The notes: generated by a model not told the origin, from the sequence alone. Shown: positions 46,520 to 57,100, numbered from the stretch's first letter. The stretch: 64,000 nt of DNA from Variovorax sp. PBL-H6 (GCF_901827155.1 NZ_LR594659.1:124001-188000), one strand, 5' to 3'. Numbers and translations are program-made.

Positions 46520-48703
46520 ATGCAGACTCCTTTGCCCGACGCCGCGCCGCTGCGCGATCTCACCCCCTTGATGCGCCCCGCCTCCGTGGCCGTGCTCGGT
46601 GCTTCACCGCGGCCGGATTCCTTCGGCAACTCGGTGGTGAAGAACCTGCTCGCCGCGGGCTACGGCGGCACCATCTACCCGATCCATCCCTCGGCTGCCG
46701 AGGTGGAAAGCCTGCGCTGTTTCGCCGACCTGCAGGATCTGCCCGAGGCCCCCGACTGCGCGGTGGTTGCATTGCCGGCCGACAAGGTGCTGCCCGCCCT
46801 GGCGCAGGCCGCGCGGCGCGGCATCCGTGCGGCGGTGATCTTCGCCAGCGGCTTTGCCGAACTGGGCGAAGCCGGCCGCGCACTGCAGGCACAGCTCGCC
46901 GAGCTGTGCGCGCGCACCGGGCTGCTGGTGTGCGGGCCCAACTGCCTGGGACTCGCCAATCTGCACGACCGCATCTCGCTCTACAGCGCACCGCTGCCGC
47001 AACCGCTGCGCATGGGCGGTGTCGCCATTGCGTCGCATTCGGGCTCGGGCTGCATTGCGCTGGGCGGGGTGGGCCGGTTCGGGCTGAGCCACCTCGTGTC
47101 GGTCGGCAATGCGGCCGTGCTCGACGTGGACGACTACCTCGCCTTCTTCGCCGACGATCCGAACACGCGGGTGGCCGCGCTCTTCATGGAATCGGTCCGG
47201 CACCCCCGGCGCTTTCTCGAAGCCGCGGCGCGCATGCGTGCGGCCGGCAAGCCGGTCGTCGTGCTGAAGGTCGGGCGCTCGGCAGAAGGCGCGGCCGCCA
47301 CCGCCGCCCACACCGGTTCGCTGGCGGGCTCGCACGCGGCGGCCGTTGACTTCTTTCGCCGGGCCGGGGTGGTGCTGGTCGAGGACATGGACGAGATGGT
47401 CGAGACTTGCACGCTCATGGTCGAATCGGCCAGGCGGCCGGTGGGCGATGGCCTCGCGGTGATCAACGTCAGTGGCGGCGAGGTGGCCCTCACCTGCGAC
47501 CTGGCGCAGGCAGCAGGGCTTCGCTTCCCGCGGCTCGCACCGGCCACGCTCGATGCCTTGGGCGCTTGCCTGCCGGCCTTCGCCACACCGAGCAATCCGC
47601 TGGATGCCACCGGCGCGGCCGTGTTCGACATGACCATGTATGCACGCGCCGTCGATGCCCTGCTCGCGGACCCGGGCGTCGCGCTGCTGGCCGTCTCGCA
47701 GGATTGCCCGGTGAGCCTGGGCGCCCAGGGAGCCGAGACCTACCGGGCCATCGCGGCCACCACTGCCGCCGCGGCCGCACGGACGGACAAGCCGATTGCC
47801 TTCTACAGCAATGTGGGTGGCGGCCTGCACCCGCGGGCCATCGAGCCCCTGGCGGGCAGCGGCGTGGCCGCGCTGCAGGGCGCGCGCGCTGCGTTGGTGG
47901 CCATGCGGCACTTCATCGATTGGCATCTGTGGCAGCCGTCCCCCGCGCCGAACGATGTCGACGTGCTCGAAGCCGACGCGGCATGGTGCGATCGGCTCGC
48001 CAGCGGACGGGCGCTCTCGGAGTACGAGGCCAAGCGCTTCCTCGAGGCGCATGGCGTCCGCACCACCCGCGAAGCACGCGCTGCCGACGCGGAGCAGGCC
48101 GTGCAGGCAGCGGAGGCAATCGGCTTCCCGGTGGTGATGAAGATCGACTCGCCCGACATTCCCCACAAGACCGAGGCCGGCGGCGTGCGCCTGGCGCTGC
48201 GCACGCAGGACGAGGTGCGCGCCGCTTTCGCCGACATGCTGTCGACGGTGCGCGAGCGCATGCCCGCGGCGCGCATCGACGGTGTGCTGATCCAGGAAAT
48301 GGTGCGGGGCGGCATCGAGATGATCGCGGGTCTGTCGCGCCAGGCGCCTTTCGGCCATGCGGTGGTCGCGGGTTCGGGGGGCGTGTGGGTCGAACTGGTG
48401 CGCGACAGCAGTCTCGCGCTGTCGCCGGTGGACGCGCAGCGCGCCACTGCGCTGGTGGGCAGCACGCGTGCCGCACGGCTGCTCGACGGATTTCGTGGCG
48501 CCGCGCCGGCGGATCGCGCCGCCTTCGAGGCGTTGATCGTGCGCCTGTCGCAGATCGGCAGCGCCTATGCCGACTACATCGAGGCCATCGACCTCAATCC
48601 CGTTGCCGTGCTCGCAGAGGGCGAGGGCGTGCGAGTGCTCGATGCGCTCGTCGAGCTCCGGAGCGCCGGCCTTCCATCCATGAACTCAGGAGACTCACCA
48701 TGA
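46520..48703 (+). CDS. Acetate--CoA ligase (NDP-forming) family acyl-CoA synthetase
   Basis: A protein of about 727 residues joining the alpha and beta parts of NDP-forming acyl-CoA synthetases. CoA-binding domain (RPASVAVLGASPRPDSFGN), succinyl-CoA ligase-like domain with phospho-His near residue 264 (TAAHTGSLAGSHAAAV), then an ATP-grasp domain (residues about 485-725; FPVVMKIDSPDIPHKTEAGG, IDGVLIQEMVRGGIEM). Activates a carboxylic acid to its CoA thioester. The ATG at 46520 is 1 nt after the reductase stop; a GTG at 46511 is an alternative. Its stop overlaps the hydratase ATG. Confidence 0.9.
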   Translation: MQTPLPDAAPLRDLTPLMRPASVAVLGASPRPDSFGNSVVKNLLAAGYGGTIYPIHPSAAEVESLRCFADLQDLPEAPDCAVVALPADKVLPALAQAARRGIRAAVIFASGFAELGEAGRALQAQLAELCARTGLLVCGPNCLGLANLHDRISLYSAPLPQPLRMGGVAIASHSGSGCIALGGVGRFGLSHLVSVGNAAVLDVDDYLAFFADDPNTRVAALFMESVRHPRRFLEAAARMRAAGKPVVVLKVGRSAEGAAATAAHTGSLAGSHAAAVDFFRRAGVVLVEDMDEMVETCTLMVESARRPVGDGLAVINVSGGEVALTCDLAQAAGLRFPRLAPATLDALGACLPAFATPSNPLDATGAAVFDMTMYARAVDALLADPGVALLAVSQDCPVSLGAQGAETYRAIAATTAAAAARTDKPIAFYSNVGGGLHPRAIEPLAGSGVAALQGARAALVAMRHFIDWHLWQPSPAPNDVDVLEADAAWCDRLASGRALSEYEAKRFLEAHGVRTTREARAADAEQAVQAAEAIGFPVVMKIDSPDIPHKTEAGGVRLALRTQDEVRAAFADMLSTVRERMPAARIDGVLIQEMVRGGIEMIAGLSRQAPFGHAVVAGSGGVWVELVRDSSLALSPVDAQRATALVGSTRAARLLDGFRGAAPADRAAFEALIVRLSQIGSAYADYIEAIDLNPVAVLAEGEGVRVLDALVELRSAGLPSMNSGDSP

Positions 48704-49524
48704 ACTACCGCTGCATCAGCGTGTCCGTCGACCGCTGGATTGCCACCCTCACACTCAACCGTCCCGAGAAGATGAATGCGCTCGATGACGACATCCTGCT
48801 GGAAATGCAGCATGCACTCGATGCGCTGGAGCAGGACGAATCAGTGCGCGCACTGGTCATCACCGGCGAAGGCCGCGCCTTCTGCGCCGGTTTCGACCTG
48901 AGCCCGCGCGAAGAGCCGCTCACCAGCGTCAAGGACTGGCGCGACCACGTGAAGCTCGGCAACGACACCTGGTTTCGCATCTGGCGCTCGCGCCTGCCGG
49001 TGGTCGCGGCGGTCAACGGCTATTGCCTGGGCGGGGGCTGCGACCTGTCGATGGTGTGCGACATCACGCTCGCGTCCGACAAGGCCGAGTTCGGCGAGCC
49101 CGAGATCCAGTTCCAGTCCGCTCCGCCCTTCGCGATCATGCCCTGGGTGCTGGGCATGAAGAAGACCAAGGAGCTGCTGCTCACGGGCGATCGCATCGGC
49201 GCCGACGAAGCAGTGCGCATCGGGCTGGCCAATCGCGTGGTCCCGGCGGCCAAGCTGATGGAAGAAGCGCAGCGCCTGGCGCTGAAGCTGGCGATGATCC
49301 CGCCGCCCGCCATGCAGCTCAACAAGCAGGGCCTCAACCGCGCCTACGACCTTCGAGGCTTCCAGTCGACGGTCGACCTCGGGGCAGAGATCTTCACGCT
49401 GGTGCTGATGTCGGAGTCGCAGGAGTCGCGCGACTTCTTCGAGGTCGCGGCCAAGGAGGGCCTGAAGGCCGCCTTCAAGTGGCGCGACGCACGATTCGCG
49501 CTCGCTGGCGAAACCGTCGCCTGA
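48700..49524 (+). CDS. Enoyl-CoA hydratase/isomerase family protein
   Basis: A 274-residue crotonase-fold enzyme. WIATLTLNRPEKMNALDD, the oxyanion-hole strand VITGEGRAFCAGFDLS and VAAVNGYCLGGGCDLSMVCD are typical. The catalytic Glu region reads AEFGEPEIQFQSAPPFAIMP; the first Glu of hydratases is not at its usual place (GCDLSM in place of GCELAM), so it may be an isomerase or a hydrolase of another type. The ATG at 48700 overlaps the synthetase stop and has AGGAG upstream. Confidence 0.88.
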   Translation: MNYRCISVSVDRWIATLTLNRPEKMNALDDDILLEMQHALDALEQDESVRALVITGEGRAFCAGFDLSPREEPLTSVKDWRDHVKLGNDTWFRIWRSRLPVVAAVNGYCLGGGCDLSMVCDITLASDKAEFGEPEIQFQSAPPFAIMPWVLGMKKTKELLLTGDRIGADEAVRIGLANRVVPAAKLMEEAQRLALKLAMIPPPAMQLNKQGLNRAYDLRGFQSTVDLGAEIFTLVLMSESQESRDFFEVAAKEGLKAAFKWRDARFALAGETVA

Positions 49525-49532
49525 GGCCCCCC

Positions 49533-50363
49533 ATGACAGCCTCCGCGAAGCTCAGCGTCATCGCTTCCGCCCCGCCGGCCGAACGCGGCGACGGCGCGAT
49601 GATCGAGGTCTCCGGTCTCGACAAGATCTATCGCAGCCGTGAGGGCCAGCACATCGAGGCGCTCAAGGATGTGAGCTTCGACATCGCCGATGGCGAGTTC
49701 GTCACCGTGGTCGGCCCCAGCGGCTGCGGCAAGTCCACGTTGCTGAAGATCCTGGCCGGCACGCTGCGGCGCTCCACCGGCTCGGTCAAGGTGCGCCAGC
49801 GCCCGATCGACGGGCCGAGCCGCGACGTCGGCGTGGTCTTCCAGTCGCCGGTGCTGCTGCCGTGGCGCACTGTGCTCGAGAACGTATTGGTTCCGATCGA
49901 GATCCAGCGCCTGAGCATGAAGGACTACGAGCCGAGGGCGCGCGCCTACCTCAAGCTCGTCGGCCTCGAGGGGTTCGAGAACAAGTACCCGAACGAACTG
50001 TCGGGCGGCATGCAGCAGCGCGTAGGCATCAGTCGCGGCCTGGTGCACGACCCGGCCTTCCTGCTGATGGACGAACCCTTCGGCGCGCTCGACGCGATGA
50101 CGCGCGAGACCATGAACCTGGAGCTGCTGCGCATCTGGTCGCAAAGCCGCAAGACGGTGATGCTGGTCACGCACAGCATCCCGGAGGCGGTGTTCCTTGC
50201 CGATCGCGTGATCGTGATGTCGCCGCGCCCGGGCCGCATCAGCGAGATCCTGCAAGTCGACCTGCCGCGCCCGCGCACGCTGGAGATGATCAATTCGGAG
50301 CGTTTCGGCGGCTACGTGTCCGCCATTCGCAAGCACTTTCATTCGCTGGGACTCGACGCATGA
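49533..50363 (+). CDS. ABC transporter ATP-binding protein, nitrate/sulfonate/taurine type
   Basis: A 276-residue SsuB/TauB-like ATPase. Walker A VGPSGCGKSTLL, Q-loop VFQSPVLLPWRTVLENV, signature LSGGMQQRVGI, Walker B LLMDEPFGALDAM and switch LVTHSIPEA are intact. The first 20 residues are a variable extension; an internal ATG (MIEVSGLDK) is another possible start. It overlaps the permease gene by ATGA and forms an importer with that permease and the 51286 binding protein. Confidence 0.92.
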   Translation: MTASAKLSVIASAPPAERGDGAMIEVSGLDKIYRSREGQHIEALKDVSFDIADGEFVTVVGPSGCGKSTLLKILAGTLRRSTGSVKVRQRPIDGPSRDVGVVFQSPVLLPWRTVLENVLVPIEIQRLSMKDYEPRARAYLKLVGLEGFENKYPNELSGGMQQRVGISRGLVHDPAFLLMDEPFGALDAMTRETMNLELLRIWSQSRKTVMLVTHSIPEAVFLADRVIVMSPRPGRISEILQVDLPRPRTLEMINSERFGGYVSAIRKHFHSLGLDA

Positions 50364-51211
50364 ACACCGCTTCCGTTGCCCTCGCCGCAGCGCCGGACGA
50401 CCCGGCCGCACAACGCCCCGCGCTCGCCTGGCTCGGCCCCAGGCCGGAGCTGCCGCTCTCGGCGCTGCTCTTCATCGTGGTGGTCGGCGGCTGGGAGCTG
50501 GCGGTGCGTGTGCTCGGGGTCACGCCGCTGCTGCTGCCTGCGCCGACGGCCGTGGCCGCTGCGCTGTGGGAAGGCATCCGCAACAACACCTTCACCTACC
50601 ATCTCGGCGTTACCTTCTACGAGACCATGGCGGGCTTCGTTCTCGGTGCTGCCCTGGGACTGATGCTGGGCGCGGTGATTGCGCAGTTTCCGCTGGTCGA
50701 GCGCACGCTCTACCCGTACGTCGTCGCCTTCCAGACCATACCCAAGGTCGCGATCGCGCCTCTGTTCGTGATCTGGTTCGGCTACGGCGTGACTTCGAAG
50801 ATCGTGATCACCGCCACCATCGCCTTCTTTCCGGTACTGGCCAACACCGTGGCCGGCCTGCGCTCGGTGCCGGAAGACCAGCTCGAACTGCTCAAGGCCT
50901 TCACGGCCTCGCGCTGGCAGGTCTTTCGCATGGCGCGCATTCCCCACGCGCTGCCCTATATCTTCGTGGGGCTCGATGTGTCGATCGTCCTGTCGGTGAT
51001 CGGCGCCATCGTGGGCGAGTTCGTCGGTGCGCAGGCCGGGCTGGGCTACCTCATCCTGCAGCGCACCTTCTCGATGGACACGGCAGGCATGTTCGCCATC
51101 CTCATTCTGTTGTCGGCAATGGGACTGGGGTTGCATTGGCTCGTGCACGCGGTCCAGCGCAAGGTGGTGTTCTGGGCGGAGGACGAACGCCGTCGCGTTT
51201 CGGGCGCCTGA
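50360..51211 (+). CDS. ABC transporter permease, nitrate/sulfonate/taurine type
   Basis: A 283-residue permease with about six transmembrane helices (first: LPLSALLFIVVVGGWELAV) and the EAA-type loop LELLKAFTASRWQVFRMARI. PKVAIAPLFVIWFGYGVTSK is a hallmark of the SsuC/TauC family. It overlaps the ATPase gene and lies 74 bp before the binding-protein gene, across a tetranucleotide repeat. Confidence 0.92.
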   Translation: MNTASVALAAAPDDPAAQRPALAWLGPRPELPLSALLFIVVVGGWELAVRVLGVTPLLLPAPTAVAAALWEGIRNNTFTYHLGVTFYETMAGFVLGAALGLMLGAVIAQFPLVERTLYPYVVAFQTIPKVAIAPLFVIWFGYGVTSKIVITATIAFFPVLANTVAGLRSVPEDQLELLKAFTASRWQVFRMARIPHALPYIFVGLDVSIVLSVIGAIVGEFVGAQAGLGYLILQRTFSMDTAGMFAILILLSAMGLGLHWLVHAVQRKVVFWAEDERRRVSGA

Positions 51212-51224
51212 CCAGCCGGATCGC

Positions 51225-51262
51225 CATTCATTCATTCGTTCGTTCGTTCGTTCCATTCATTC
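51225..51262 (+). repeat. Tetranucleotide repeat tract in the 5' leader of the binding-protein gene
   Basis: Three CATT units (51225-51236), four CGTT units (51237-51252), then CCATT, CATT and C. It lies between the permease stop and the binding-protein ATG, ending 23 nt before it. Such tracts change length by slippage, and here length would alter the leader RNA and not a reading frame. Confidence 0.7.
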
Positions 51263-51285
51263 AAGCAAAGAAGGCAGGTTTCCAG

Positions 51286-52398
51286 ATGCTGAAACTGATG
51301 AAGATCAAGTGTGTGTTGGCCGCCCTGGGCGTTGTCGCCGCGGCCCTCTCGCCGGCCACGGCGCCGGCACAGCCCGCCAAGCCGCTGAAGAAGGTGACCA
51401 TCGCGGCCGGCGGCGTGACGGTCCTGAACGTGACGTACCCGTGGCTCATGATGCCGATCGCGCTGGACTACTGGAGGAGCGAGGGCTATGACGTCCAGGT
51501 CATCGCCGCGCCCGGTTCGGTGCAGGCCGTGCAGCAGCTCGCCACCGGCAACGTCGACTTCGCGCAGGTGAGCTCCAACGTCGCCATCCAGGCCAACGTC
51601 ACCAGCAACATTCCGGCACGCGTCGTCATGAACAACAGCGTGATCGACTGGGCCGTTGCCGTACAGGCCGACGGTGCCATGCACAAGGTGAGCGACTTCA
51701 AGGGCAAGAACATCGGCATCGTGAGTCTTGCGAGCGGCGGCCTGCCGCTCCTGCGCTCGCTGTTGAAGGCCAACGGCCTCGACCCCGACAAGGACGTCAA
51801 CATCATCGCGACCGGCGCCGGCGCGCCCGCGCTGGAGGCGTTGAAGTCCAATCGCGTGCAGGGACTGATGTTCTGGAATGCCGCCATCGCCGGCTTCGAG
51901 AACGCCGGTGCCAAGCTGCGCCTCTTCCGCAGCCCTGATTGGCAGCGACTGCCCGACTTTTCGCTGGCCACCACCCAGCGCGCCATCGAGCGCGATCCGG
52001 CGATGGTCGAGGCGATCGTGCGCGGGGCAGCCAAGGCCAGCCTGTTTGCCGTGTCCAACCCGGAGTGCGTGCGCAAGCTCCACTGGGCACGCTTCCCCGA
52101 GAGCAAGCCCACCGGGTCCGATGACGCCACGCTCGCACGCTGGGACGACAACCTGCTGCGCGCTCAGGTGCAGTCGATGAACGCGGCCTTCGAGATGAAC
52201 GGCGGCAAGCTCTGGGGCCGCGCCACAGCCGAGGGCTTCGGACGCATGCAGGACTTCATGCTCGACGCCAAGCTGATCGATCGCAAGCTCCCGCCGGCGA
52301 CCTTCATTGTCGCGACCGAAGGATTCTTCGAGCGCGTGAACGACTTCGACGCGCAGGCAGTTGCGAAGCAGGCGCAGGCCTGCGCAGCGGCGCGATAG
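51286..52398 (+). CDS. ABC transporter substrate-binding protein, NMT1/SsuA-like
   Basis: A 370-residue periplasmic protein with a signal peptide (MKIKCVLAALGVVAAALSPA, cleavage near PAQ). The mature part has the NMT1/THI5-like fold: VTIAAGGVTVLNVTYPWLMM, AAPGSVQAVQQLATGNVDFA and FKGKNIGIVSLASGGLPLLR. It is the binding component of the preceding importer. An internal ATG (51298) is possible. Probable ligand: an organic acid activated by the synthetase in the same operon. Confidence 0.9.
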   Translation: MLKLMKIKCVLAALGVVAAALSPATAPAQPAKPLKKVTIAAGGVTVLNVTYPWLMMPIALDYWRSEGYDVQVIAAPGSVQAVQQLATGNVDFAQVSSNVAIQANVTSNIPARVVMNNSVIDWAVAVQADGAMHKVSDFKGKNIGIVSLASGGLPLLRSLLKANGLDPDKDVNIIATGAGAPALEALKSNRVQGLMFWNAAIAGFENAGAKLRLFRSPDWQRLPDFSLATTQRAIERDPAMVEAIVRGAAKASLFAVSNPECVRKLHWARFPESKPTGSDDATLARWDDNLLRAQVQSMNAAFEMNGGKLWGRATAEGFGRMQDFMLDAKLIDRKLPPATFIVATEGFFERVNDFDAQAVAKQAQACAAAR

Positions 52399-52413
52399 CT
52401 GCGCTCGCCAAGG

Positions 52414-53358
52414 TCACCGGGCCTGGGCCTCCTGGGCTCCGTTCATCCCCAGCTTCGCGGCCAGGGCACACGCAAACTTCCCAAGGGAGTGATCCTGGAC
52501 CGGGTCTGCCTTGTGCACGACGCTGTACCGATACCCGGTGATCACAGGCGCTGCTTCCGATGGTTTGAAGAAGACGCTTTGAAGCGAGCGCAGCAAGGCC
52601 AGGATCTCGCCGCGTTCGTAGATCCGCTCGATCTTCAAGTCTTTCGCGTTCTCCTCGCGGGTGTGTTGCTCCACGGAGAAGTAGCCGGTCACGGGGGAGG
52701 GGTGGAAGGCATAGACCATCGACACCTTGGGAACGTCGCGATCCAGCGGGAGCGCATAGGCGAACTGCTGCGCAAGGCCCCCGCCCAGTGAATGACCGGT
52801 GGCCACGATCGAAGGCTTGGCGTCACCCCATTCCCGTTGCGCCATCCTGCGCTTGAGCTCCTCGCTGAAAGCAGGGCCAAGGCGCTTCACCACGAGGGTG
52901 TACTGGTCGTCGTGCTTGGGAAGGAACCAGCGCAGGTTGGCCCGCCAGTCGTTCTGGTTGTCGAAGACCGTCCCGCCGAAAGCCACGGCCACCTGAGGCG
53001 GGCTTTCCTTGCTCCACACCTCGACGCGAAGGTGGTAGTTCTCGATGTCGGTCTTCAGGCTCTCTTCGCGCGGGAACCCGTCCCAGCGTTTCCAGCGGGC
53101 CTCGCCCAGCGCTTGATCCGCGTCTCGGCAAGGGTCCGGCTTTTGCTGGGCCGCCGGCGTCTCTTCGTACGCGGATTGGGACAACCAGGCATAGGGCAGG
53201 TGCCGCTTTGCCTCGGGCTCGAAGGGACGCAGCTCGTTGATCACCCGCTTGCCGGGCGGCCGAATGGCAACCTGGGCCTCTGTCTGCTGCAGCGAGATGC
53301 ACCCGGTGCACGCAAATGCCAGCAGCGACGCACTCAGCGTGCGAATCATTGTGTTCAT
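52414..53358 (-). CDS. Lipase (class 3)-like lipoprotein
   Basis: A 314-residue lipoprotein. The signal TMIRTLSASLLAFACTGC ends in a Cys20 lipobox (C17 is another candidate). The lipase-3 domain has VAVAFGGTVFDNQNDW and the elbow IVATGHSLGGGLAQQFAY with Ser190. No acid or His can be assigned with certainty. It would act at the outer-membrane inner leaflet. The ATG at 53358 begins the signal peptide; the longer frame to 53511 does not look coding. Convergent with the ABC operon and divergent from the next lipoprotein. Confidence 0.83.
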   Translation of the reverse strand: MNTMIRTLSASLLAFACTGCISLQQTEAQVAIRPPGKRVINELRPFEPEAKRHLPYAWLSQSAYEETPAAQQKPDPCRDADQALGEARWKRWDGFPREESLKTDIENYHLRVEVWSKESPPQVAVAFGGTVFDNQNDWRANLRWFLPKHDDQYTLVVKRLGPAFSEELKRRMAQREWGDAKPSIVATGHSLGGGLAQQFAYALPLDRDVPKVSMVYAFHPSPVTGYFSVEQHTREENAKDLKIERIYERGEILALLRSLQSVFFKPSEAAPVITGYRYSVVHKADPVQDHSLGKFACALAAKLGMNGAQEAQAR

Positions 53359-53533
53359 GGCGCCTGACCTCCGAGGCGAGGATAGGAGCTTCAGCCCGGG
53401 GGCGCAATCCACAGCAAGAAGGAGCATTGACACGCAAAGGACGCTCTTTGTTCGATCTATCTGCGCAGTTTGGAAGGCTCGATCCCGACTCCGACGCGGC
53501 GTCCAGCGCATTGCCGAATTAGCTATTCAGGCG

Positions 53534-53547
53534 TGTATCGATATACA
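53534..53547. promoter_or_regulatory. Inverted repeat TGTAT-N4-ATACA between divergent lipoprotein genes
   Basis: Five-bp arms around CGAT in an AT-rich part of the 243-bp divergent region, 55 bp before the GTG start at 53602. A possible operator; there is no matching regulator gene nearby. Confidence 0.3.
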
Positions 53548-53601
53548 TTCGGCACGCACCGTGTTCTGTGCGGTCGAATTGCCGCGATAAAAGGAGCGCT
53601 C

Positions 53602-54081
53602 GTGAAGAAAGCTGTCCTGTTTTCTCTTCTGACCGCGGGCACTCTGCTCGGCGGTTGTGTCTCGAGCCCGATGGGTTCCACATCGGCAAGAACTGAGACC
53701 TGCAAGTCGACCAGCGAGCGAGAGATTGCTGCGCTGTTTGACCGCTGGAACCAATCATTGCAGACCGGCGACCCACGCAAGGTGGTTGCGAACTACGCGG
53801 ACCGATCCGTTCTGCTGCCCACCGTCTCCAACACGCCGCGTCTCGATGCGGCGCAGAAGCTGGATTACTTCCAGCACTTTCTCGAGAACAAGCCGTTCGG
53901 TCGCATCGACTCCAGGACCATCGAGATCGGTTGCACCTCGGCAGTGGATGCCGGCCTGTACACCTTTACCTTCGCCAGGACTGGTGCTGTCGTCAAGGCG
54001 CGGTACACGTACACCTACAAGTGGGACGGCAGTCAATGGCTGATCACCAGCCATCATTCTTCGGCCATGCCGGAGAAGTAG
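53602..54081 (+). CDS. SgcJ/EcaC-like (NTF2-fold) lipoprotein
   Basis: A 159-residue protein. The signal KKAVLFSLLTAGTLLGGC has a lipobox (LGGC) with Cys20. The mature part has the CaMKII-association/SgcJ fold: REIAALFDRWNQSLQTGDPR, VVANYADRSVLLPTVSN and a final YTYTYKWDGSQWLITSHHSS. The function of exported members is not known; they may bind small ligands. The GTG at 53602 has AAGGAG upstream and is the start that gives the signal peptide. Confidence 0.8.
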   Translation: MKKAVLFSLLTAGTLLGGCVSSPMGSTSARTETCKSTSEREIAALFDRWNQSLQTGDPRKVVANYADRSVLLPTVSNTPRLDAAQKLDYFQHFLENKPFGRIDSRTIEIGCTSAVDAGLYTFTFARTGAVVKARYTYTYKWDGSQWLITSHHSSAMPEK

Positions 54082-54145
54082 ACAGCGCCAGTGGGTGCGC
54101 GTGCGGCGTCGAGCCGATCGCAAGCCTGACGCGGAGTTCGAGCAG

Positions 54146-57100
54146 CTAGGCCCGAGACTTCTGTTTGGGCGCGACGAATCCCAGGGTCTTCATCGCCGCA
54201 TTCAGCGATTGCCTGGTGGCCCAGTACGCCGACCACGGGTCCGTCCTTTGAAAAGACAGGTACTCCCGCGCCGTCGCGATCGTCCACTGGGCCCCGCTCT
54301 TGAGCTTGGGCAGCTCATCCCAGCTCACCGGCATCGACACGCCGAGGCCCGGACGTGCGCGCGCCGAGAACGCCGCGGCAGTCGTGGCGCCGTGGCCATT
54401 GCGCAGGTAGTCGACGAAGAGCTTGCCGACGCGATTCGACGCTCCGCTCTTGGCGACGAACCTCGAAGGGATGGTCCTGGCCAGATGCTGCACCACTGCT
54501 TGCGAGAACGCCTTGACGGTGTCGTAGTCGAAGCGCGGCGCCAACGGCACCACGACGTGCAGGCCCTTGCCACCGCTCGTCTTCAGCCATGACTCGAGCC
54601 CGAGCTCCGACAGCAAGGTGCGCACCAGGGTCGCGGCCTCCTGCACGTACTGCCAACTCGTGCCTTCCCCCGGGTCCAGGTCGAAGATCATCCGGTCCGG
54701 CTTGTCGATGTTCCTGGCCAGCGAGTTCCATGTGTGGAACTCGATGACGTTCATCTGCGCGCAGGCCACCAGCGCACGCGCACCGCCAACTTCCAGCAGC
54801 TCGGCGTGGCCGGGCCAGAGATGCGCGGGCAAGTTGCGCACATGCGGAATAGAGAGCTTGTCGTCGTGCTTCTGGAAGAACAGCTCGCCCGTGATGCCGG
54901 TGGGCCCCCGCACCAAAGACACCGGCCGGCCCTTCAGGTGCGGCAGCATCCATTCGGCCACGCTCTCGTAGTAGCGGACCAGGTCCACCTTTCGCAAGCC
55001 GGTGGAGGGGTCGATCACCCGCTCGGGGTTCGTGACCTTCACGCCGGTGCCCGGCGGCAGCTTCGGGGCGGAAGGGGCTGCCCCGATGGGCATGGCGTCC
55101 TCGCGCACGACGAGCGTCGCTGCCTTGTCGGTGCGCACGCCGCGAAACACCGGATGCCTGATGCGGCCATCCGGCGTCCACTCCGAGAACGCCACCTCCA
55201 CCACCATCGTGGGTTCGACCCAGTGCTCGGAGCCGGGCCCGCGCCTTGACCACCGGCCGGGCTTGGCATCTTCGGGCGCGACGGTGGGCTGGCTGACCCG
55301 CAGCTTGGCCAGCACCGTCTTCAACGCTTGCCCCTTCGCCGAGTCCCACCCCGTTCCTACCGAGCCGGCAAACCGCAATGCCTTGCCTTCGTGATAGCCC
55401 AACAGCAAGCTCCCGACCTCGCGAGCGGCACCCGCGCGGTCGGTGTAGCCGACCACCACGAACTCTTGCCTGTGCGTGCACTTCAGCTTCAACCATGTTT
55501 CCGTGCGGCCCGAGGTGTAGGGCGAGTCGGCACGCTTGACGATGATGCCTTCCATGCCCATCCGGCAGGCGGCATCCAGCAGTTGTCCCGGCAGCACGTC
55601 GAACGACTGGCTGAAGCGGACGATGCCGTCCTCGTGCTGCTCGAACAGCTGTCTGAGCGCCTCCCGCCGGCTCGCCAGCGGCACATCGCGCAAGTCCAGG
55701 CCGCCAAGGAAAGGCGCGTCGAACACGAACATCCGGATGTCGCCGGTGCGTGCGTTGTCGATGGCGTTCTGAAGCCGGTTGAAGTCGGGCACGCCCGCCT
55801 CGTTCAGCACCACGATTTCACCATCGAGCCAGGCGTTGTCCAGCCCAAGGTCCGCAATCGCCGCTGCAATGGACTCGAGCTTGCGGGTCCAGTCATGGCC
55901 ATTGCGCGTCAATAGCCGGACCTCGCCTTTGTCGATGCGTGCGAGGAGGCGGTAGCCGTCGAACTTGCTTTCGACGACCCAGTCGCCCCGCGGCACCGAC
56001 GAGACCAGCGTGGCCAATTGGGGCTTCAGCTTGGCGGGCAACGGTGCCGGCCTGGCCTGACGCAGGTCGGCCGTGTCGGTACGCGGCCGCGGTGCGGCAA
56101 CGCCGCGCGGTTCGCGCTCCTCGATCGCGCCCAGGGGGTGCGCGACCACGCTGTCCGGCAGGGCGGCAATCACGTCGTACTCGGTGCTGGGCCGGGCCCA
56201 CGCATCGCCCCGCTTCTTCAGGAGCAGCCACTGTTCCTGCTTCTTCTCCCCGGGCTTCGAGATGCGCACCAGCTCCCACAGCCCGGCAAGCTTCTGTCCA
56301 TGCAGCTTGAAGATGAGCTTGCCCTTGGCAAGCCCTTCCCGTGGGTCGCCGACGGGTTCCCAGGTGCCTTGGTCCCACACGATGACCGACCCGCCGCCGT
56401 ACTCGCCCTTGGGGATCTCGCCTTCGAAGGTGTTGTAGTCGATGGGGTGGTCTTCGACATGGATGGCCATCTGCTTGAGAGCCGGGTCGTAGGACGGCCC
56501 CTTGGGGACGGCCCACGACACCATGACGCCGTCGAGCTCCAGGCGCACGTCGTAGTGCAGCCGGGAGGCCCAGTGCTTCTGTATGACGAAGACGGGCTGC
56601 CCCTCGTGCTTTGCCCTGCTTCGTCGCGCGCGAGTGCCGGCCGGCTCGGCGGTCTTCGAGAAATCGCGCTTGGCGTTGTAGCGCGTGAGCGGCTCGGGCG
56701 GCTGTCCTTTCCTGGGCGCAGGCGCGCGGGACTTTCCAGCGGCGGTCCGGGTCGGCCTGGCAGGTCGGAGCTCCGCCCAGACCGGCGCGTGGTCGCTGGC
56801 GTTCTCGCGTCCACGTTCGTCGCGGTCCACGCCCGCATCCACGACCTTCAGCGACTTGCCGACGAGGATGTGGTCGATGCGCAGGCCCGCATCGCGCTCC
56901 CATCGCTTGCGGCGATAGTCCCAGAAGGTGAACAGCTTCTCCTTCGGATGCACGGCCTGGAGCGCATCGGTCCAGCCCTGGGCGAGCACCGCGGCAAAGG
57001 CCTGGCGCGGCTCGGGCTGCAGCAATGCGTTGTCGCGCCAGGTGTCGGGCTTGTAGATGTCGGCGTCCGTCGGGACGACGTTCCAGTCGCCCAGCAGCAC

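Noticed and set aside
48700..49524. A 705-codon frame starting at 47407 as the hydratase gene
   Set aside because: Only the part from the ATG at 48700 matches the crotonase family; upstream codons are out of frame with the acyl-CoA synthetase that occupies that DNA.
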